Source: JASHVB01 sp049522565 (GTDB lineage Bacteria; Pseudomonadota; Alphaproteobacteria; Acetobacterales; Acetobacteraceae). Taken from it: a stretch of 9,903 bases of DNA. The position numbers were made by a program, and so were the translations under genes. Positions 6,470 to 9,903 of this stretch are shown piece by piece; position 1 is the first letter of the stretch, and every line of letters begins with the position of its first letter. The stretch covers positions 1 to 9,903 of the forward strand of contig JBEKNT010000256.1 of the NCBI GenBank assembly GCA_049522565.1. The letters are read 5' to 3'. The notes below the pieces were generated by a model. It did not search any database, was not told the origin of the DNA, and saw only the letters and a program-made list of their open reading frames with translations.

Positions 6470-6539
6470 TAGGGTGAGGGTACCGCGTGCCGCACTCCAC
6501 CCGTCGGGCAGCGCCAACGCAAGAGCGAAGCGCGCGCGA

Positions 6540-7073
6540 TCACCCCGGCCAGTCGCGCCGGATTGGATCGCTGCCGTCCCAGCCGACCGCCGCCGCGCGT
6601 ACCGCGTCGAAGATGCGCTTGCGCGTCGGCGTGGCGTGCGACATTTCGATGATGGTGCCAGGGTGGCCCTCCTGGCGGAAATACACGAACCGGCCACGCG
6701 GAGCGTCGCCCTCCTGGGCGACCGTGTAGCCGTTGGCCAGCGCGCGTTGGTACAATTCGTCATAGTTTTCCGGCCAGCTCGACCAGTGCTGTAGCCCGCC
6801 AGCCGGGTACTTGGCCAGAAACTCCCGGCCCAGGCTTGGCGTGTCGCAACGCTGCTGGATCAGCTCGATCTGCACGTCGCCCGAATTGGCCAGCGCGATC
6901 GACAGATGGATGTCGTCATGGCGCTGTCCGCCATAGGAGAAACTGGTAAGCGGCAGCCGGTCGGCGATGAACCACGGCCCGACGCCGCAGACCGTCACCC
7001 AGTGCCGCATCGCGGCTTCCACATCGGGAACGACATAGCCCATCTGGCGCAGCGGTCCGAACAGGCGGCTCAT
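6540..7073 (-). CDS. VOC-superfamily (glyoxalase-fold) protein
   Basis: A 177-residue protein with the paired beta-alpha-beta-beta-beta modules of the vicinal oxygen chelate superfamily (glyoxalase I, epimerases, ring-cleaving dioxygenases). Module one is RQMGYVVPDVEAAMRHW through DVQIELIQQ; module two is LQHWSSW, then GYTVAQEG, RFVYFRQEGHPGTIIEM. Putative metal ligands are Q10, E70, H96 and E143. The Gln in the first position is the same set as in human glyoxalase I (Gln-Glu-His-Glu), whereas many bacterial members have His. ATG 7073 is preferred over the longer open frame to 7286 because GGGAGGAA lies about eight bases upstream and the fold begins there; the extension overlaps the regulator gene. 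It starts 83 bases after the regulator on the same strand. The reaction is unknown; epimerase, lyase or isomerase activity are options. Confidence 0.85.
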   Translation of the reverse strand: MSRLFGPLRQMGYVVPDVEAAMRHWVTVCGVGPWFIADRLPLTSFSYGGQRHDDIHLSIALANSGDVQIELIQQRCDTPSLGREFLAKYPAGGLQHWSSWPENYDELYQRALANGYTVAQEGDAPRGRFVYFRQEGHPGTIIEMSHATPTRKRIFDAVRAAAVGWDGSDPIRRDWPG

Positions 7074-7150
7074 GATCGGCTTCCTCCCTGGTAGCAGTCG
7101 GCTGCGGCATCGAAGCCGTTCTCGCCGTGCCGTGCAACGCCGTTGCGTCG

Positions 7151-7167
7151 CCCGGCTTACGGCCGGG
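7151..7167 (-). repeat. Small GC hairpin over the regulator stop codon
   Basis: CCCGGC and GCCGGG flank a TTACG loop that contains the TAA stop (7157-7159) of the WYL regulator. No U-tract follows on the minus strand, so it is at best a weak terminator between the regulator and the VOC gene. Confidence 0.3.
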
Positions 7168-7837
7168 TCAGCGCCAGCCAGCCGGACAGCAGCCGCTCCC
7201 GGTCGGCGGCGAAACTGTCGGACAGCACCGCCGCCGCTTCGATCCGGTCGGCGCGGAAGTGCCGGTAGTCGCTGCGTAGCTCGCACCAGCCGCAGATCAG
7301 CGTCACCTCGACATAGTATTCCATTGCCACCGGGCGGATCACCCGTTCGCTCGCGGTGCCGCCGAGGTCGCGATAGGTGATCCGCAGCTTGTTCGCCTCG
7401 CGGATGGCGACGCGCAGTTCTGCCAGGCTGATCGCCCCTGGTTCGCGCGCGCCGCCCTCGGAGACATGGAACGGCGGCGCATCGAGCGACCCGCGCAGCG
7501 GTTCCGGCAGCACGGCGGCGAGCTTCGACAGCACCGACTCCGCCGCCTGTTGCAGACCGGGATCCCGCGTGCGCCGCAACAGGCGCATGCCGACCAGCAC
7601 CGCGTCCACCTCGTCGGCGGTGAACATCAACGGCGGCAGGTCGTAGCCGCGCCGCAGCACATACCCGACCCCGGCCGCGCCCTCGATCGGCACCCTGCTC
7701 GCCTGCAACGCGGCGATGTCGCGATACACGGTGCGCGGCGTGACCTCCAACTCGGCCGCGATCGCCGCCGCCGTCACCGGCGAGCGTGCGGTGCGCAGTC
7801 GCTGGATGATGTCGAACAGCCGATCGGACGGGCGCAT
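7157..7837 (-). CDS. YafY-like HTH/WYL-domain transcriptional regulator
   Basis: A 226-residue DNA-binding regulator. Residues 1-60 form a DeoR-like winged helix (RLFDIIQRLRTARSPVTAAAIAAELEVTPRTVYRDIAALQ), with recognition helix TPRTVYRDIAAL at about 33-44. The middle (about 65-115) is the usual linker, and residues about 140-200 are a WYL-type ligand-sensing domain (LRITYRDLGG, ERVIRPVAMEYY, GWCELRSDYRHFRADRI). The namesake W-Y-L triplet is replaced here by V-T-L in EVTLICGW. Length is typical. It is divergent from the GNAT gene, with a 74-bp gap holding a perfect inverted repeat 13 bases upstream of its ATG, so it probably represses or activates both itself and the GNAT-cupin pair. Control of the downstream VOC gene is less certain. 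Confidence 0.9.
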   Translation of the reverse strand: MRPSDRLFDIIQRLRTARSPVTAAAIAAELEVTPRTVYRDIAALQASRVPIEGAAGVGYVLRRGYDLPPLMFTADEVDAVLVGMRLLRRTRDPGLQQAAESVLSKLAAVLPEPLRGSLDAPPFHVSEGGAREPGAISLAELRVAIREANKLRITYRDLGGTASERVIRPVAMEYYVEVTLICGWCELRSDYRHFRADRIEAAAVLSDSFAADRERLLSGWLALTRP

Positions 7838-7849
7838 GGCCGCAACACT

Positions 7850-7869
7850 ACTGACAGAACGCTGTCAGT
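7850..7869. promoter_or_regulatory. Operator-like inverted repeat ACTGACAG-AACG-CTGTCAGT
   Basis: Perfect 8-bp arms with a 4-base spacer, centred in the 74-bp divergent gap between the WYL regulator (start 7837) and the GNAT gene (start 7912). A plausible GNAT -10 (TAGACT, 7880-7885) puts the repeat over its -35 region. For the regulator it lies right at the 5' leader. This placement suits a dimeric YafY-like regulator acting on both genes. Confidence 0.75.
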
Positions 7870-7911
7870 GGCCATCGCCTAGACTGCGACGCACTGAACC
7901 AGGAGGCAGCC

Positions 7912-8343
7912 ATGATCACACTGACCGATGCGCCCGATCCACGGCTGGAGTCGGTCCTCGAGGACGGTCTCGCCGCGTACAACGCCGAGCAGGCCGGCAT
8001 CCGCGACTGGCGCCCGCTGGCGGTCAGCGCCCACGATCCCGACAGCGGCGACCTGGTCGGCGGCTTGCTCGGCCGCACGTCGCTGGGCCTGTTCTTCCTC
8101 GACCTGTTCTATCTGCCGGAGCGCATGCGCCGCGGCGGCACCGGCAGCGCGATGCTGCGCATGGCCGAGCTGGAGGCCGGCCGCCGCGGCTGCCGCGCCG
8201 CCACGCTCGTCACCGTCAATTTCCAGGCACCCGAATTCTATGCGCGGCACGGTTGGGAGGAATTCGGCCGCATCGCCGGCGCGCCGGGCGTGGAACGCAT
8301 CTTCATGCGCAAGAATTTGACCACGACGCCGGAGGCCCCGTGA
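7912..8343 (+). CDS. GNAT-family N-acetyltransferase
   Basis: A 143-residue acetyltransferase of the GNAT fold, transferring an acetyl group from acetyl-CoA to an unknown amine. Visible parts are the central strand LGLFFLDLFYLPERM, the CoA pyrophosphate-binding loop RRGGTG (R73-G78, fitting R/Q-x-x-G-x-G), the helix SAMLRMAELEAGRRGC, strand AATLVTVNF, and EFYARHGW (the common Y-x-x-x-G-F/W motif, Y110). AGGAGG at 7901-7906, five bases before the ATG, is a near-ideal ribosome site, so high expression is expected once derepressed. The stop overlaps the next start (TGATG). Small soluble GNATs of this kind often detoxify amines, antibiotics or toxins, but no specific substrate is indicated. Confidence 0.88.
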   Translation: MITLTDAPDPRLESVLEDGLAAYNAEQAGIRDWRPLAVSAHDPDSGDLVGGLLGRTSLGLFFLDLFYLPERMRRGGTGSAMLRMAELEAGRRGCRAATLVTVNFQAPEFYARHGWEEFGRIAGAPGVERIFMRKNLTTTPEAP

Positions 8344-8750
8344 TGCAGTCGCTCAACCTGGATACCACCACGATGGCGTGGCAACCTGGCAGCCCGCTCT
8401 ATGGCGAGGGCGCCATCTTCGACGGCAAGGAGGTCGTCCATATCAAGACGCTCAGCGACCGGCGGCAGGACGGGGGCGGCATCGCCTATCTGCTGTGGTT
8501 CACCCCGCCGGAAGGCAAGGTCATCAAGATCGTCGCGGTGGCGCGATCCGATGAGCACATCTTCAACCTGCAAGGCGGGCGCGGCAACAAGTCCGGCGAG
8601 CCATTGCGGTTCCCGGGGAATTACGCGCTCAACCCGCGCGGCAAGGTGCATAGCGCGTTCATCGGCGCCGAGTCGCTTGCGCTGGTGGTGTACACCGGCG
8701 AGCCGGACGAGATCCGGTCGATGGAGGTGGTCGACGCGGCGCCGCACTGA
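8343..8750 (+). CDS. Cupin-like small protein, coupled to the GNAT
   Basis: A 135-residue protein, mainly predicted beta strands. Its pattern recalls a single-domain cupin: GKVIKIVAVARSDEHIFNLQGG (H72 with strand-turn) and LNPRGKVHSAFIGAESLALVVYTGE (PRGxxH, H103, followed by the final strands). In cupins such residues bind a metal, but here the first motif has one His rather than H-x-H, so metal binding is uncertain. The ATG overlaps the GNAT stop by one base (TGATG), showing translational coupling; the two products probably act in one process. No signal peptide or membrane segment is seen, so it is cytoplasmic. ChrR-type or acetylacetone-dioxygenase-type cupins are possible relatives. Confidence 0.7.
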   Translation: MQSLNLDTTTMAWQPGSPLYGEGAIFDGKEVVHIKTLSDRRQDGGGIAYLLWFTPPEGKVIKIVAVARSDEHIFNLQGGRGNKSGEPLRFPGNYALNPRGKVHSAFIGAESLALVVYTGEPDEIRSMEVVDAAPH

Positions 8751-8797
8751 GGGGCGCTTCCCGTCCGGTGCTCGCATGATGGCGCGGTCGCTGGGTC

Positions 8798-8813
8798 ACG
8801 CATCACTATGCGT
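8798..8813. repeat. Inverted repeat ACGCAT-CACT-ATGCGT
   Basis: Perfect 6-bp arms with a 4-base loop, 48 bases after the cupin-like gene. It could be a weak transcript end, but no T-run follows. Confidence 0.35.
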
Positions 8814-8822
8814 CGGCGGCGG

Positions 8823-8868
8823 TAACTCACCAGTTAGTTAACTCCGCCCTGAACGAACCGGTTGGTTC
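8823..8868. promoter_or_regulatory. TetR-style operator cluster without a regulator gene in view
   Basis: Within 46 bases there are AACT-CACC-AGTT (8824-8835), AGTTAACT (8836-8843) and GAACGAACCGGTTGGTTC (8851-8868; one mismatched pair in an 18-bp palindrome). The AACC-GGTT core is typical of TetR-family operators. The cluster lies in the 307-bp gene-free stretch 8751-9057, which otherwise holds only the hairpin at 8798-8813 and shows no good promoter. No TetR gene is in the window. Confidence 0.4.
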
Positions 8869-9057
8869 ATCAGCGCCACGCAGGCGCAGTCGGCCGGGAG
8901 CACACTGCCGTGCGCTCACGCCCGCGTGATCATCCGCTTCGCTGTGCCGCCATGGCGACGTGATACATGCTGTGGCAACAATTGGCGTTCAAACACCGCT
9001 GGCCGCGGCACGCGCGCGGGCCGCGGATGCGTCACGAGGCCGGAAGCAGCACGCAGC

Positions 9058-9903
9058 ATGGACGACACCAGGGAGGGCAGGGGCGCGGTCCGCGCCTATT
9101 ACGGTCTCGCTGTGGCTGCCTTGCTGCTGCCAGTGCTGGTCTTGTGCGGTGGCGCCTGGCTCGCGTGGCAGTCGGTACTGCGCGACGCACGGCAGGGGCT
9201 GGATCGCGCGCTGGCCGTGTCCACCGAACAGGCGACCAAGGTGCTGGACACCCATATGCTGGTCGCGGCGCGCGTGAACGACCTGGTGGGTGGCCTGGAC
9301 GACGCGGCCATACGGGCACACGAGCCGCCATTGCGCGACCAGATCGTCGCCATGATCCGTCCATTTCCGCAGGTCACCGCGGTCATCGTGAGCAACAGTG
9401 ACGGCCAGGCACTGTTGTCGACGCCGCATTATCCGGTTGATCCGGGCACGACGTTTGCCGACCGCGACTATTTCCTGGCGTTGCGCGACGGACACCGGTC
9501 GCCTTTCATCAGTGCCACCGTCACCGGCAGCCAGACCGGCCAATCCGCGTTTTCCGTCGCCCGCCGCAAGGGCGACGACCCGCGGCAATTCCAGGGCGTC
9601 ATCCTGGTCTTGGTGTCACCGCGCTACTTCGAGACATTCGACCGTTCCCTGTTCAACGACAGCGCCGACTATACCGCCGGACTGTACCGCGAGGACGGCG
9701 CGCTGTTGGCGCGCTATCCGTCAACGCCGGACCTGGCATTCCCGGCGGCAAAGCCGAACACGCTGCTGATGACAGCCATCGCGCGCGATCCGGTGAGCGG
9801 CATGGTGCGTGGCGAGGCGGTCGATGGCGTTGCACGGGTGATCGCGTATCGCAAGCTGGACGCCTATCCGGTGTACGTCACGGTCGGCCGATCCTGGCAC
9901 TCG
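9058..9903 (+). CDS. Membrane-anchored double-Cache sensor protein, 3' end outside window
   Basis: The first 282 codons of a signal-transduction protein, open to the window edge. Residues about 14-38 (YYGLAVAALLLPVLVLCGGAWLAWQ) are one membrane segment, with a short N-terminus presumably cytoplasmic. Residues about 45-275 are a periplasmic double-Cache (PDC) sensor. The distal part of the first module contains VTAVIVSNSDGQALLSTP, FADRDYF (D135-F139, the common D-R-D-Y-F motif) and the strand SAFSVARR; the second has YTAGLYREDGALLARYP and VIAYRKLDAYPVYVTVG. Such domains sense small extracellular ligands. The output (histidine kinase, diguanylate cyclase or chemoreceptor) is downstream, and a second membrane segment is expected just past the edge. 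ATG 9058 is the first in-frame ATG after a long open stretch; its ribosome site is weak (GGAAG 11 bases upstream). Confidence 0.85.
   Translation, partial: MDDTREGRGAVRAYYGLAVAALLLPVLVLCGGAWLAWQSVLRDARQGLDRALAVSTEQATKVLDTHMLVAARVNDLVGGLDDAAIRAHEPPLRDQIVAMIRPFPQVTAVIVSNSDGQALLSTPHYPVDPGTTFADRDYFLALRDGHRSPFISATVTGSQTGQSAFSVARRKGDDPRQFQGVILVLVSPRYFETFDRSLFNDSADYTAGLYREDGALLARYPSTPDLAFPAAKPNTLLMTAIARDPVSGMVRGEAVDGVARVIAYRKLDAYPVYVTVGRSWHS

Noticed and set aside
6426..6500. N-terminal extension of the radical SAM protein to 6500
   Set aside because: It only translates the intergenic hairpin repeat, giving an artefact rich in Pro and Arg.
7074..7286. N-terminal extension of the VOC protein to 7286
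   Set aside because: It overlaps the WYL regulator gene and is Arg-rich filler. ATG 7073 has a strong ribosome site.

Overview
The window is GC-rich with short intergenic gaps. Its protein families point to an alphaproteobacterium, most likely Sphingomonadales or Rhodospirillales; this is inferred from protein style only, since no rRNA or other marker gene is present. No tRNA, rRNA, CRISPR array or replication origin was found.

Left part (1-1930): a mobile or accessory patch. It opens with the 3' part of an IS1595-family (ISXO2-type) transposase. Six bases after its stop lies the convergent end of a two-gene HicBA-type toxin-antitoxin pair on the minus strand. A candidate element end (GGGCTCTGTTACAAAA reading inward from 1250) lies just beyond the pair's promoter region, so the pair may be IS cargo. 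Then come a small gene-free stretch with two inverted repeats (1295-1310 and 1334-1361) and a 150-residue unrecognised gene (coiled coil plus possible winged helix, minus strand). The upstream edge of that gene's block cuts into the next gene.

Centre-left (about 1920-3956, minus): a TIR / NB-ARC-like STAND ATPase / TPR protein, an NLR-like architecture associated with NAD-consuming immune signalling. Its TPR array breaks off in the third repeat near 1926 and the frame continues into unrelated sequence, so the gene appears truncated.

Centre (4171-7073): metabolic genes. A flavin-dependent luciferase-like monooxygenase (plus strand) converges with a radical SAM protein, which follows a VOC/glyoxalase-fold protein on the minus strand. 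A perfect 12-bp-arm hairpin repeat sits between the last two. A shared pathway is possible but unproven.

Right part (7157-8750): a WYL-domain (YafY-like) regulator, divergent from a translationally coupled GNAT acetyltransferase and cupin-like protein. A perfect 8-4-8 inverted repeat in the divergent gap is the obvious operator. A 307-bp gene-free stretch follows, carrying TetR-style palindromes with no TetR gene in view. The window ends inside a membrane-anchored double-Cache sensor protein starting at 9058, whose output domain lies outside.
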